The notes under the pieces were generated by a model. It made no database searches. It was not told the origin of the DNA and worked only from the letters and a program-made list of their open reading frames with translations. A stretch of DNA of 64,000 bases. Origin: Dryas octopetala. Lineage: Eukaryota > Streptophyta > Magnoliopsida > Rosales > Rosaceae. Shown here piece after piece: positions 11,915 to 24,016 of the stretch. The DNA is taken from NCBI GenBank assembly GCA_963921425.1, contig OY992837.1:5553896-5617895 (forward strand). Direction: 5' to 3'. The position numbers were made by a program, and so were the translations under genes. Numbering within the stretch: position 1 is the first letter of the stretch; each line of letters opens with the position of its first letter.

Positions 11915-12453
11915 GCAGTTTACCTCAGCTAATTAAGCTAGTCATACAGTCATACTCCTCTATTTTTATCAACTTTTTTAATTGATTCTTTATCTTATTT
12001 GTTTCATTATATTTATTTTTGATAGAGTTAGTTACTTTTTATTTATTTATTTATGAGAAGGAGTTTTTTTTTTTGCCATGATTTATGAGAAGGGAGTTAA
12101 TTATTTTTTTAATTATGTTTGAAGGGAATTAAACTTTGGGTTCATTCCAATTTTAATTCATTATCTCACCATTCTCATCATTTATATTAATTTCAAAAGC
12201 TTGCAGAGTTAATTATTTTACGCACGTATAAGTTGCATTCGAAAATTACACAATTTTAATCTTTAATCAATCGTCATGACTAGAAAAAATTAACTCTCAA
12301 AAATGTCTTGCCAGCAAAACACAATTAACTATACTAAAGAAGCCAGATCACAATTAGTCAGTAAATAGTAAAGATCCAAATCTCTGACCAATAAAAAAAA
12401 AAAAAGATACAAATCATCTTCTTTTTGTAAGTAGACCCCTAAAACTTTGCACA
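11915..12453. other. Intergenic between MIZ1-like gene and NPF transporter
   Basis: Strongly AT-rich with poly-T and poly-A runs. No gene recognised. The last part is probably the 3' UTR of the transporter. Confidence 0.5.
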
Positions 12454-14425
12454 TTATGCAACCTCCAAGGAAGAGTACTTCTTTGACCAACAAGCCAGAT
12501 CACAGTCAGATGGCTTTTTGGGAGGGTCACCAACGGTAGAGGACAAATAGTGGCGCGCAAAGAAATGGAAATACAAGAAATTTATGACCCCAAGAGCAGC
12601 AATGGTGAAATAGTAGTAATCAAGCCTGTTCTTGTTAAGGTCATTACCACCCAACCATGAGGACTTTCCATTCAACCCAGTCACTTTCTTGACCACATTA
12701 ACAAGAATGGTGGTTGAGTAGCTTGCAATGGACAAGCTGAGGAAGAACACTGCCCCAGCAAAAGTCCTCATGCTCTGTGGCCACTGCGTGGTAAGCAACT
12801 CCATCAACGCTATTGCAGCAAAAGCTTCAATCAGACCTGCCAAGGCAAATTGTGGCACAAGCAATGTGACACTAATAGGTGACTCGAACGACCCATGTTC
12901 CAAAGCTGAGTCCCTGCGCTTAATCTCTGTGACCCCAGCCACCACCATGCACAGAATCGACATCACAATGCCAATCTTGAACCTTTGCTCCATTGTCAAC
13001 CTTCCACTACCATCAATGTCGTTGTTTTTCATTTTCTGCATTTGAGGAATGTAAATGCTCTCGTAGATGATGATCCATATCGAAAGTGCAACCATTGGAG
13101 CGAGACCCATCCAGGCTGGTGGGATTTGGAAACTGGGTCCGATCGATTTCTTCATTTGGATGGCTTGAAAGATCCCAAAAGATGACATTTGTTGCATGCT
13201 TATGAAGCAACCGATCCCACTTAGCCAAACAGGCAAAATGCATATGACGGATTTGAGTTGCTCCACTTGTTGCACACTGCATAATCTCCAACCATTCTTG
13301 GGCTTGCCATGGCTGTCCAATTCACTGGGGTCTAAGATCATAGCAGCCTTGTCAAAGAACTTGAGCCTCTTTGTTCGAGCTACTGAAGGAGAATCATAAA
13401 AGGACTGGCCAGTAGAATTAGAACCACACTTTCTGCAAGCAGCTGTAATTACCTTGAAAATGTCCCCAAAGATGTTTCCTTTGGGCTTTACTCGTATGTA
13501 CAAGTTGCGGCCAAGCAAGAAGATCAATACGGAGAGGGCAAAGCAGCCAGTTGGAATGGCAAAACCCAAAACCCAGCTGATACTAGTCTGAATATAGACC
13601 ACACCAGTGAGAGCTACCACAAGGGCCAGAGTAAACAAGAGGTACCACCAATTGCAAAAGCTATCTAGCTGTGCTCTTCCCTTCTCTGTTGTGGTGTCGA
13701 ATTGATCAGCTCCGAAGGCAATGTTGCAGGGTCTAAGGCCTCCGGATCCGATAACCAGCAGCCCGAGACCCGAACAGAGGACGCCCATCTGCCAAGTATT
13801 GGGTTGTTGGCATTGGGTCTGTCCACTGCAGGCAGAGGGAGTTAATTCATGTAGACTTGCAGTTAAGGTCAAGGTCCCCATGCCCTATGTCAAATTGAAA
13901 TAATTAAGAAGAGTTTATAGAATCCTTACAGAATTTATGTAATGGTATTATTATTTATAGGTTCTTACCAGGAGGGATGCTATTGAACTAAGGAGAAGAG
14001 TATAGTACTTTCCCAGGTGCTTATCAGAAAGGAAAGCACCAATTAATGGTGCAATGTTGCATGAACCAGACCAGATATTAAAGACATCAGCTGAAACTAC
14101 ATTGTCTAAGTTATACTTGGTATGCAGATACAGCACCAAATTTGCAACCAAACTCATGGAAGCCAACTTCTCAAAGGTTTCATTCCCTTCAAAAACACAA
14201 ATTACAGAGCTGGGGTTCAATCCCACATTGGGATATATGTCACATATAAAACATTAAAAAAAAAAAAAAGATATAGAAATGAGAAGACAATCATAAATGC
14301 AAAGTTTGTCATGAATAATCACCTAGTATGTATCTGATGGCTTTCCATCCTCCAACTGGTCTTTTGGGAGGAGGGGATGATTGACAGTCTAGCTCCCTTG
14401 ATGAAGAATGTGTCGCGTGCTCCAT
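12454..14425 (-). CDS. NRT1/PTR (NPF) family transporter
   Basis: Three exons, 14425-14323, 14186-13969 and 13884-12454, join to a 583-residue protein, a normal NPF length. Exon 1 encodes the cytosolic N-terminus ending GGWKAIRYILG. Exon 2 carries the ETFEK form of the ExxE(K/R) proton-coupling motif at residues 37-41 and the first helices. Exon 3 carries the remaining helices, including SGGLRPCNIAFGADQFD in the family-typical position and a late NFLYFHFFARHYL segment. About 12 membrane spans are expected in the plasma or vacuolar membrane. The NETFEKLAS style and overall pattern suggest the NPF2 subfamily (nitrate, glucosinolate or other solutes), but the substrate cannot be assigned. The ATG directly follows a (GA)n tract in the mRNA leader (14426-14443). 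Confidence 0.92.
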
Positions 14426-15613
14426 CTCTCTCTCTCTCTCTCTAACTCTTTCTTGTATATATTGTGGTGCTCTGTGAGTGTAAGTTGTGGTTTGTTGGAC
14501 TGACAACTAGCATTAATGCCTATATTTGCTCCCTCCGATTCCTGCGGGTAAAGGCTTTCCTAATTTTGTTGAATTCAGAACTAGTTATAACTTATAACTG
14601 TTGGCTCATAAAATCAAGGAAAATGCATATCCCATATAAATTGAGGACTTGTCTTAATTAACTACTCCTCCCAAAGTAAGGGAGTTAACATGGAACTACT
14701 TAACTTCACACATAACAATTGAAACCCTTCCACGGTTTGTTTTGTTTTGTTTTTGGTTACAAGGAAGGTCAAAGGGGGTCGAAGTTGGGTCCCTTCCATT
14801 GTTTTTTCTTTCTTTTAACTGAAGGTTGTCTTTATTGTATAGCTTAAAGGAGATGACCTGATTCTAGGTCAAAACTTCTATAGCTCCTCTTGTCATAATC
14901 ATTTCCCGTTGTCGCTTGAACATTGAGACATCCTTCTCAAAAATTGATCCATGTCTTTTACTTATGGAGAGAGCTGCATTTTTCTGGCGTGATCTTTGAA
15001 CCCGCAAACTAGTTTTCTGGGTCAACTTTTTTTTTTGGTCTAATTTATGGGTAGACTTTGAACAAGCCATTTGAGCCAATTCTTGGAGGTAAAGAAAAAG
15101 AACATAGGGGGAAAAAAAATGGAAGGGAGCAAGCATTGTTTTTGTTTTTCCACATTAGAAAGAGTTCTAGAAGTTTTGACCTAGTCTGAGTGGCTTAAAT
15201 GAAAGAAACGAATGCATCACTCGCAATGCAATTACAGGCATGGTGCCAATTTTAACCATTCACATCTGCACAGGCAACAAATCCAAGGAACTAAGGTTCT
15301 CCCCGATCTCATAATATAGAATGCATCCATCAGGTTTGTTAATAGGAGAAAAAATGTCAGACATTTTACTCAGCATTTTCCATATTACATTAAAGCATTG
15401 AGGATCAAACTATCCTAACAGGATTGGAAGTTTTTAAGGGGCTGAATACCCAATTGATGATTTTGTGCTTGCAAATCTGACAAGAAATGATATAATTAGA
15501 CATCTTCTTAACATCAATAAATATGACGTTTATAGAGCCATATCACCAGAAAAGTTTTACTCTGCCCCCGCCCTATGTTTAGAAGAGAACCTCCCCCACT
15601 AAAACTCATCAAG
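14426..15613. other. Intergenic between NPF transporter and RETICULATA-related gene
   Basis: This contains the NPF 5' leader and promoter and, nearer 15613, the 3' UTR of the next gene. A 90-codon open frame at 14864-15136 (minus) has no recognisable homology and was not called. Confidence 0.5.
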
Positions 15614-17867
15614 TTATTGCACCCCACTCCATCTAGCCCAGTCCACAAATTGCATCCCACCATAAACGTTGTTTGCAAATCGTACACCAACAGTGAATGC
15701 CATTGCAACCGGCGGGATCTGCTTTGCCAAAGGCGACGCCTCAACCAAGCGTTCAAGTCCATTGACAATCTGATAGCGGGTGTTGGAAGAGACAGCAAGG
15801 AAAACACCTAGTAGTTTGGGGTACAAAAAGAAGACTGATTATTGAAATAGACAACACACATAACAACTAACATACAACAATTGTCAACCAGAACCATATG
15901 AAACAGAAACATTGGGGAAACAACGAGGATATAAACTCATGGACAGCAAAGCGCATCCAATAACATAACAAAACAATAATCTTGGTAACCTATAACAAAT
16001 ATAATGGAAGTAATGCGTACCCCAAAGAGCTGCACTCTTAAGTAGAGGTGGCACAGGTATGTCCTCTTCTGATTTCTTTATGCTCCTGACATTTAGAAAA
16101 TAATTTGGTGAGGAATGATCATATCAGAAATGCTGCTGAACTTAGTAGTATGTTTCACAAGAAGTGTACCGCTTCGCAGTCATGATTAAATTTGCAATTC
16201 CTTGGCCAATAATACCACATGCAAAGCCTACTGATCCATACATGATGCCCTGAGAACAGAAAGATTAGATCAACAAGAATAATTAAGCAAGAAATAACAT
16301 ATCATTTGTTTAAGATATGCATAAATCTTACCTTAAAAAAGTAAGTGGCAATTCTCTGCTTGACAGAGTATCTGCATCCTGGCCTTTCAGCTTCAAATAC
16401 ACTGCATAAGAGGATCACTCAAGAAACTTAATAAACACTCATTAATTTCTACAAAGGAGATGTGAACAAAGTATCATAATACTATGAGACATAAACAAAT
16501 TGTAAGAGCACTGATATAAAGGTTTGAGTACTGTTTTTGCATGAGCTATTAACCTGCTAGGAAGAGCTGCGTAAGAATGTTGCATGCGCCCAAGGAGCCC
16601 TTTTGATAATGATGGTTGCCCAATACGAGCATAGGGTGCCAGCATCCCAACCAAAGCAACATTAACCACCACCCCAACCAAAAGATCTGCAACATACAAC
16701 TCAAATTCTGCCCAGAAATCTTTGCCCCTCTTTTGAACTTCAGCAAATGTAGCACAACAAGAATCAATGACTATCTGCGCCACATTGAGTGAATGATGAT
16801 TATTATATCTATACAAGAACAATGTGGCAGTGGCAAGACCATGTCAAAGTCTCGTAGATGATCTTATGCATATAAGGGATAGTTAAGATGTGACATATTC
16901 AAGTTGATGATACTCTTCCCTTTCATAATAGGTGATACATACAGTACCACCCATGTTTCCTTTTTGATGAACGAATATGGTACCATCTTACATCTACCAT
17001 ATAAGTAGATGGATAATTTGAGTAAAATTATATCAAAACAAGCTTAACACACCTCTGTTCCAATTTTGAAAAGGAAAGATGGGTCAGCTAGCATTCGATC
17101 GCGAAGCATTGAGCATGATTTCATTGCAAAGCCTAGAGGCCAGGCTGACCCCTACAGTTTAAATGTCACCATATTAGGAGAAAGAATCACTAGTTCAGAA
17201 GACACTGATAATTTGATACAGAATTACTGAAAGAAATTTAGTAGAGCTATACCTGCAAATCCAGATATCTAAGGAGAAGCACTTTTCGAATCCCCACACT
17301 CTTGGCAGCCGCTAACATATCAGAGGGCAGACTAGCCCCTCGAGCATTTACCTCTTCCATAACCTCTTCAAATTTCATAATTGGCCCAAATTCTTCTTCT
17401 TCTTTATCATCCCCATCCCCTCCACCACTCCCACCTCCTCCTCCTCCTCCTCCTCCACCATTTGTGTATTTCCCATTATCACCACTACCATCAAACATAT
17501 TCCCGTCATTACCATCATCTTTGGTTTTTGATCCATACTCATTCTCCAAAATCCTAGTTTCCTTTCCTACAACAGCATCACCTACCTCATTTGAAACCGT
17601 TACTGCGCCTAACCCAGATTGTGATTCAGCCTGAGGCTGCGACATACACATGATCACAAAATTCCGGTCTTTCTTCATGGAAATTGAATTCAGCCCATGT
17701 CTAAAGCTACTGTTCCTACAGAACACTTGCAAAGCTACCTCCTTTCCACCATTCCTAAACCTTACGCTATCAAAAATCAAATTCTGACTACCCATCTTCC
17801 TCAAAGCGACCTCGTTCCGCAAGGTTACAGCATTTGATATTCCAAAGCTCGAAGAACAACCCGCCAT
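15614..17867 (-). CDS. RETICULATA-related chloroplast protein (DUF3411)
   Basis: Seven exons, 17867-17253, 17151-17053, 16774-16554, 16401-16332, 16249-16170, 16085-16021 and 15807-15614, give 447 residues. The N-terminus is Ser/Arg/Asn-rich like a plastid transit peptide. A disordered acidic and poly-Gly segment comes next (about residues 115-160). The DUF3411 domain begins with FEEVMEEVNARGASLPSDML and IRKVLLLRYLDLQ. Later landmarks are VADLLVGVVVNVALVGMLAP, a GCRYSVKQRIATYFFKG stretch, YGSVGFACGIIGQGIANLI, and a C-terminal FTVGVRFANNVYGGMQFVDW. The family sits in the plastid inner envelope; mutants show reticulate leaves through altered mesophyll and metabolite supply. It looks closest to RETICULATA/RER1. 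The call starts at MAGCSS, because the upstream in-frame codons hold TTG rather than ATG. Confidence 0.92.
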
Positions 17868-18625
17868 ATTGCCTTTCAAGATCTCAAAAATTTCTCAGTA
17901 GATAATACAAACTCAGAGAAGTCGACGAATTATTACGCAATTGCCACCAACACAAATCCCTTAGCAAGCCATGCAATCAAATCAAATACAAAATAAATTT
18001 ACACATGTAGTCAAAACTGATTAAAACCATAAATCTACAGAAGATGAAGCACCAATCAAAGTAATCAGTAATCACTCAACTAAAGAATGAGAAGTACAAC
18101 TCTTGTGAAGTTCATACCTTTTGCAGATAAAGTTTGGTTACAGTGGGTGAACTCTGAGGCGAGAGATACTTGTGCGGGAAAACGGAGGAAAGTGAGGGGA
18201 AGTAAGTGAAAGGTAGCTTGTTTGGATGGCGAGAAAGTTGGAGGTAAAGTGCGGTGAGGCTTTTGGTATTCGATTCTGAAATGATTGCTGGAATGTGTTG
18301 GGGAGCAAGTGAGGGAGTGACTGAGGGAGGCGGAGACGCGAAAAAACGACGTTGAGTTTTTTGCTCTTTTTTTTTTTTTTTTTTTGGGAGGTTTTTTTTT
18401 TTTTTTTTTATGGACTAAAACATGTTTCCTTGTTTTTTAATAGATACCAACATGCCCTTAGTAACGGATGTAAGTGTACACACTTCTCTCTCATCAGTCG
18501 TCCTAACGAGATAGATATATAAGTGTATATATGGATAGGTAAACTTTTTCTTAGTGTAACATGTGTATGCAAATCTCTCACAATCATTGATTTTCGTATT
18601 GGATTTTCATCTTTTTCACACATGA
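17868..18625. other. 5' region of RETICULATA-related gene
   Basis: Leader and promoter of the minus-strand gene. A donor-like CATACCTT (minus strand AAGGTATG) near 18113-18120 suggests a 5' UTR intron. Long poly-T runs lie at 18367-18410. No gene seen. Confidence 0.4.
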
Positions 18626-18677
18626 GATTTCCCAAAGCCCAGCTGATTCATCTAGACTGTACAATCTTAAGATGCCA
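18626..18677 (-). pseudogene. 52-bp relic of an S-domain receptor kinase
   Basis: This segment matches the intact kinase gene at about 21091-21141 (segment encoding the end of the S-locus domain, RLYSLNESTGLWG) with only a few substitutions. The flanks do not continue the match, so it is a small broken duplicate. The open frames on either strand here are otherwise meaningless. Confidence 0.6.
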
Positions 18678-19520
18678 TCAATCAATAATGATATCATTAC
18701 TAAAGACTAATGAATCAAATTCAGCCAAACTCATATGTTCTGCAAAAACAGAAAAACCCAAATCCAAAAGCAGGGTTTTCCGCAAACACCAACCTGTAAG
18801 CACTGAATTCCCAGAAGAAGACCCATGCATCCACACCACCAACGCCTTTGCTTGTTCACTGGGCTGTCTTATATGTCTGTTGTGCTCTTCATTCTTCTTG
18901 CTTGATATTCTTCCCCACCAAACAGTCAATGCAATTCATATTAAGCTAATAAATCTAAAATTTAACGGTTTTTTTAAAGGCCAAATGAAGGCCTTTTGAA
19001 TTTAGTATACAAAAACCCCGGCCAAAAAAATTTACTAAAAATTTCATTGGGAGAATTGTGGAATTTGAGAAGGAATTGTCAAAGGTGAAGAATAAAAAGC
19101 TTTAAACTGGGGCAACTGCACAAAACCCCCCATTTTCAGGCAAGCTCAACCATGGAAGATCAGGGTTTAAAAAAAAACAAATCAATTTTAATTTTTTCTA
19201 GTTAAAAGGCTAGTTGGCCTATTTCTTAAATTTATGAATATTTGTATATGTATTATTTTTTCGCAATATTTTGATTATAACTGAGTAATAATAACCAAGG
19301 GTTGTAATGGAATGACACTAATAACCCAATAACACTACGAAAACTTAAAACTTCTTATTGGAATCTTCTTATTGGAATCACAATTTTATTCAGCTGAAAT
19401 GCAGGGATCGTTATAACTGATTACATTTTGTTTGAACTTGGAAATATATAAAATGTACATACTACATATAATCTACTACACATTTAGATTCTAGTTTTAT
19501 TCTGGTGTTCATCTACGCCT
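18678..19520. other. Intergenic / 3' region of receptor kinase A
   Basis: AT-rich. The last ~120 bases are probably the 3' UTR of kinase A. No gene recognised. Confidence 0.45.
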
Positions 19521-21917
19521 TTACTCATCATTTTCAAGTAGAAGTTCCACAACCTTACTCATGGCAGGCCTTGCAGTGCGATCTTCTTGTGCACACAAGA
19601 GAGCAACTTTCATCAATCTTTCAAGCTTCTTCTTATTGAATTCATGCTCATGGTGTAGTCTAGGATCAATTACTTCCTCGAGCCCTTCTTTTCTGATCTT
19701 TTCAGTCACACATTGTACCAATTGGTTGCATTCATTGTACTCTTGTGCAGCAGCTGAAAGCATAATAGAAGCATTCTTTCCATTCAGCAGTTCCAACAAA
19801 ACAATCCCATAGCTGTAGACATCTGCCTTTGCATCAATTTTCAGGTTCATCATCCACTCTGGGGCCATATAACCTCTGGTACCCCGCGCCCTCGAAAACC
19901 CAGTGCCATGCATGTCCTTGATGCCATGGATATCTCTGAATAGCTTTGACATACCAAAGTCTGCCACCTTAGGTTCAAGAAGGTCATCTAATAGTATGTT
20001 TTGAGGCTTTACATCACAGTGAAGTACCCATTCCAGGCACTCCTCATGTAAATATGACAAGCCCTTTGCAGTGCCTAGTGCAATAGTATATCTCTGCTCC
20101 AATCCTAATTCCAGATCTGAGAACAAGATTCTATCCAAGGAACCATTCTGCAGGTACTCATACACCAGCAGCTTATGCTCATTCTCAGCACAGAAACCCC
20201 ACATTTTAACCAAGTTCCGGTGATTGATAGTCCCTATCACACTCACCTCTGCCCAAAATTCTGCATCTCCTTGCAAGACGCCTTCTAGCCTCTTCACAGC
20301 TACAACCCTTCCATCATCCAGAACCCCTTTATAGACAGTTCCAAATCCCCCTTTTCCTGCCTCCTGTTTGAAGTTGTTGGTGGCTCTTTTTAGTTCTGCA
20401 TAGGTGAAACGTTTGAATACCATGGCTAAAGCCATGTAACCCATACTCGCCAATTCCTCATGATCCTGCTTTCGGAACACATACCACCATGTCAAACCGA
20501 TGCAGATTGCTTCAATTATTGCGAAGGAACTTACAAATCCAATCAGGTATTCCATGTACCGATTTTTATTGTTCTTTTCCACTTCAGGATCACTAATTCT
20601 AAGGGTAACTTGCGCTTCTGAACAGTTCAAATCATATGTTTCTAGCTTCCTTAGGTCTTCAGAATCGCTTAGATAAAAACCTTTTGGGATCTTAATATGA
20701 ATGATGCTGAGAATATTCGGCATATGAAATCCATTAAGGAGAAGACTTTTGGGAAAGCATTGTCCTCTTCCGTCCAGTGCATATCCAAATCCTTTGCATT
20801 TTGAATCTTTTAGGCATGAGTTTCTGCATTCTTCAAAAGAAATTCCAGACTTATAGGTCTCCAAGTCATATCCATAGTAATCTGTGTAAGGAAGCTGCAT
20901 GAAGTCCAACTTGTTTGTATCAGCGGTCAAATTGAAGGGAGGTGAGCAGCCTTTGGACCAGTCTGAAGGATCGGTTAGGGAGAAACCAGAAGGGCAGGTG
21001 CAAGTAGGTTGTGGTTTGTAAGTGCAAACACCATATTCACCACACAAGCCTTGAACCAGGCAAGCATCAACACCATCAGGCAACCATGAGACTCCCCAAA
21101 GCCCAGTTGATTCATTTAGACTGTACAATCTTAAGATACCATCATAATCCATTGTTAACCGGCGCTTTGGACCAACCCCATAATCAGATGCATTGAACTC
21201 CAATAGGTCACTCGATAAAAATCTTCCAACCTCATTCAAAACAGCTACTCTAGAGCTATTGTAAGGTGTTCTGCCATAAACGAAAACAGTTGAATCTGTA
21301 GTCGGCCAATAAACACTTGAAAGTAGAGGGCCATTGTAGACGAGATATAACACACTATTATCATCGAATTTGAAATTATAGTATCCAGATAAGTATGTAC
21401 CTTGACTTCTCATGGACACCAAGGTTGTGTTCTTGACAAGTCTCTGTGATGGTAGAAGTGTATCTGTGGGGAAATCAAAACTCTTCCAGATGACCCTCTT
21501 TGCTTGGTTGATCAGCACCAAATTTCCTGTTTCAAGAAGCTTAGCCTCGGTGCCTGCATTAGAGAAAGTGTTGGTTGACCATACAGTTGAACCAACCCCA
21601 TCAGTCAAGATCAGATTGCCATTTCTGTGGAAGGTTAGCCTGGACCCTCTTACACTAACTGGCCTATCTCTGTTAGCCATCCAGACAACTGTTTTATTGA
21701 CAGAATTGGTGAACCATATTGAATAACAAGAGGCATTGGTGCCAACCTTGTAAAATCCACTGGAGAAAGTTCCATTTGGTGAAACCAACAAGTCACTCTC
21801 CTCCTCAACTCTCAAGGAGCTCCCCTGCCTTAAGCTTTGCAAACCCAGTAACCGTGCTTGACTCCCAGCCAACATGGCTGCAAACAGCAAAAGAATAAGA
21901 AATCTGGGATCTTCCAT
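19521..21917 (-). CDS. G-type lectin S-receptor-like Ser/Thr kinase A (ZmPK1-like)
   Basis: An intact intronless gene of 798 residues. Order of parts: signal peptide (1-21), bulb-type mannose-binding lectin domain (about 35-150), S-locus glycoprotein region (190-285), EGF-like cysteine cluster CLVQGLCGEYGVC..CTCPSGF (286-312), PAN/apple region (345-420), transmembrane helix (about 457-480), then kinase. Kinase landmarks are GKGGFG (521-526), Lys542 in VAVK, HCDVKPQN (633-640), DFG (653-655) and APE (685-687). The HRD arginine is replaced by Cys, so this is a non-RD kinase, a type common among immune receptors. It should act at the plasma membrane; the ligand is unknown. It shares ~1.3 kb of 5' flank with the pseudogene at 26 kb, so the locus is a tandem duplication. 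Confidence 0.93.
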   Translation of the reverse strand: MEDPRFLILLLFAAMLAGSQARLLGLQSLRQGSSLRVEEESDLLVSPNGTFSSGFYKVGTNASCYSIWFTNSVNKTVVWMANRDRPVSVRGSRLTFHRNGNLILTDGVGSTVWSTNTFSNAGTEAKLLETGNLVLINQAKRVIWKSFDFPTDTLLPSQRLVKNTTLVSMRSQGTYLSGYYNFKFDDNSVLYLVYNGPLLSSVYWPTTDSTVFVYGRTPYNSSRVAVLNEVGRFLSSDLLEFNASDYGVGPKRRLTMDYDGILRLYSLNESTGLWGVSWLPDGVDACLVQGLCGEYGVCTYKPQPTCTCPSGFSLTDPSDWSKGCSPPFNLTADTNKLDFMQLPYTDYYGYDLETYKSGISFEECRNSCLKDSKCKGFGYALDGRGQCFPKSLLLNGFHMPNILSIIHIKIPKGFYLSDSEDLRKLETYDLNCSEAQVTLRISDPEVEKNNKNRYMEYLIGFVSSFAIIEAICIGLTWWYVFRKQDHEELASMGYMALAMVFKRFTYAELKRATNNFKQEAGKGGFGTVYKGVLDDGRVVAVKRLEGVLQGDAEFWAEVSVIGTINHRNLVKMWGFCAENEHKLLVYEYLQNGSLDRILFSDLELGLEQRYTIALGTAKGLSYLHEECLEWVLHCDVKPQNILLDDLLEPKVADFGMSKLFRDIHGIKDMHGTGFSRARGTRGYMAPEWMMNLKIDAKADVYSYGIVLLELLNGKNASIMLSAAAQEYNECNQLVQCVTEKIRKEGLEEVIDPRLHHEHEFNKKKLERLMKVALLCAQEDRTARPAMSKVVELLLENDE

Positions 21918-22948
21918 GGTGGTGTTTTAAAAATGATTTAGGCCCGAAGTTGGTCTTGGGCAATCTGGACTATTAGGTTGTTTATATGCCAGGAAAATGA
22001 AATTATGCAGAATCTTCTTCTTCTTCAGATAGGCAAAACAAAATCCAATATTTTATATCAAATATCTTCGTTCTTTCCATGCAATATTAAACATGCATGA
22101 GTGCCGGCTATGTATTAAACATGCTTTGAAAATGGAAATATAAGAAATGTGAGGGAAGCAATATTGCAATAATATACACTTTTCTAATGGTTCATTGTGT
22201 GGTGTGGGATGAAGCTACATATTTTAATATGAATTTAGGGCCCATGTATAGTGCCTCTGGTTTTAAAGAATTGAGATTTAAATTTTAGCACAAGTTAAAG
22301 ACCCCATCTTATAGGTTTTCATTGTCAACCCAGTTACATTTTTAATCTGGAGGCAGTTCCATATCTTATGATTGACTTAGTACCCAATTTAAGTATCCAG
22401 TAAACTTCAATTTTCACAATATCAAATGTACAAAACATGCAGAAATCCCACAAGTAATTGATTGTTTCAGATGCAATAGCAATAATGAGTGTTAAAATAC
22501 TATATCATCAGTCAATTGCATATATTACAATTACACAATGTGGTGTAGAACCTATAAAAAAGAGATGGTTGTGGAGGGCAGAGATGATCGAGCTTAATAT
22601 AATGATGCAAATTACGAAGTAAGCTCATCCGTAAGATTGAAAGTAAACTTTTACAAAAGCAACAGTAGCGGTAATAGCTAATCACAATCGCCAGTCAACC
22701 ATATTTTAGCACCCACTTGATCTTATTAAATCCAGTCACCTAAACCAAGAATCGAGAGGAAACCAAACTTTAAAATAACAAAATGATGAGCAAAGGGCTG
22801 CTTACAGTGGGTGTAATGACAGCGGCCAATTTGCTTTTGGCTTGGGTTTAGGACTGAGTCTATAGCACTTCTTGGTGGCTGTTGTTTTTCAACAGAGATT
22901 GAGAGCGAAGTCAGCTGAGAGATCAGAGTGAGATATCAAGAGGGAGTG

Positions 22949-22989
<41 letters not shown>

Positions 22990-23168
22990 GGTGTTCGTCG
23001 TTGCGAAACTTCGAAAAGTAACCAGCTTTCGCGCTTTGTTGAATGAGGATGCTGTGTGCGGTGTGTGGCCCAAGTCTATCCAGCTGTAGCCTTTGAGCAT
23101 TGGGGCCATTGGCATTGGGCATTGGGCCTTGGGCTCCGCAATATCCATCCAAGAAAATGTTAGTCCTC
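21918..23168. repeat. Shared 5' flank, duplication copy 1
   Basis: Collinear with 26009-27290 in many blocks: the region beyond the start codon (ctggacta.taggttgt), gtgagggaagcaata, caaactttaaaataacaaaa, tttgcttttggcttgggttt, and the closing gggccttgggc...gttagtcctc. It includes a GA microsatellite (22957-22983). A block at about 22505-22690 also matches the 3' flank of kinase B (28205-28290), so part of a lost kinase copy may have lain here. Confidence 0.7.
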
Positions 23169-23474
23169 TAGAGGGTTTCAACTTAAATTTTAATGGATTT
23201 TAAAATCTATAGAATCTATTAAAATTTAAAAAAATTAATTGAAATTCTCATAAAATTTATTATGTATAAAAAATGCATTCAAATATATCTAAATCTTTCA
23301 CTTAATGAAATCTATGACTTTTTTAGGACACCTGGATTTCATTCGAATCCATTAAAATCTGAGTTTGAGATACTTTGATTTTTTTGGAATCCATTAAAAT
23401 TTGAGTTGGGGGGACACCTAAATTTCATTGGACTTTTAAAATCCAATGAAATCTAAATTGGGAACACCCCCTAA
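23169..23474. mobile_element. MITE-like inverted-repeat element
   Basis: The two ends are inverted: TAGAGGGTTTCAACTTAAAT at the left and, read from the right end inward, TAGGGGGTGTTCCCAATTTA, both leading into ATTTCATTGGATTTT-like sequence. The right half also folds on itself around 23437. No counterpart exists in the parallel duplicate at 27.29 kb, so it arrived after the duplication. The target-site duplication is not clear (perhaps TA). Confidence 0.5.
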
Positions 23475-24016
23475 ATTTTTGTTCTGTAATGATGGTTTTT
23501 ATTGTCAAATTTCATTTTTGCGAGTTTTAATTTCGTCCTTATACTTTTAATTGTTTTTATAATCATATAATGTGTAAACCATTGCAATTTAAGAACACGT
23601 CTACTTCTGGTCATGTACTTTACAAACCGTTATAGTTTGAGTCTTATACTTTACAAAACATTGTTATTTTTGTCCTAAAGTAATTCAAGGACAGATTTAA
23701 TAACTTAATGGGCAAAATGCTAAGTGTCATTATATACGGAAATGCTAAAAGTGTCACTGAATTGCAACAATTTGTAAAATACAAAACCAAAATAATAATA
23801 AATGAAAATATAGGGACAAAAATAGAACTTGACCTAATCATAGGGACCAAGAATAAAATTTAACTCTTTTTTTATTGTGTGTATCTTTCATCACACATTA
23901 GGGAGAATTTAATTAAAACAAAATCAAATCAAAGCCTGTTCTTTTGAACCACAACATGGCATGTTAAACTTTAAACCCTGTTGTAGGTGCTTATGTCAAA
24001 ACAAGAGTGGTAGCTT
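23475..24016. repeat. AT-rich repeat then shared 3' flank of kinase unit
   Basis: 23475-23870 is an AT-rich dispersed repeat with inverted gtactttacaaa / tttgtaaaatac segments. 23872-24016 matches 27721-28170 (tcacacattagggaga, accatggcatgttaaac, gtgct.atgtcaaaa), which is the 3' flank of the B-type kinase unit. Confidence 0.55.

Noticed and set aside
14864-15136. Minus-strand ORF of 90 codons, Lys-rich
   Set aside because: No recognisable family, no promoter or splice support; left as intergenic.
17302-17634. Plus-strand proline-rich ORF
   Set aside because: The antisense image of the poly-Gly and acidic segment of the RETICULATA-related protein.
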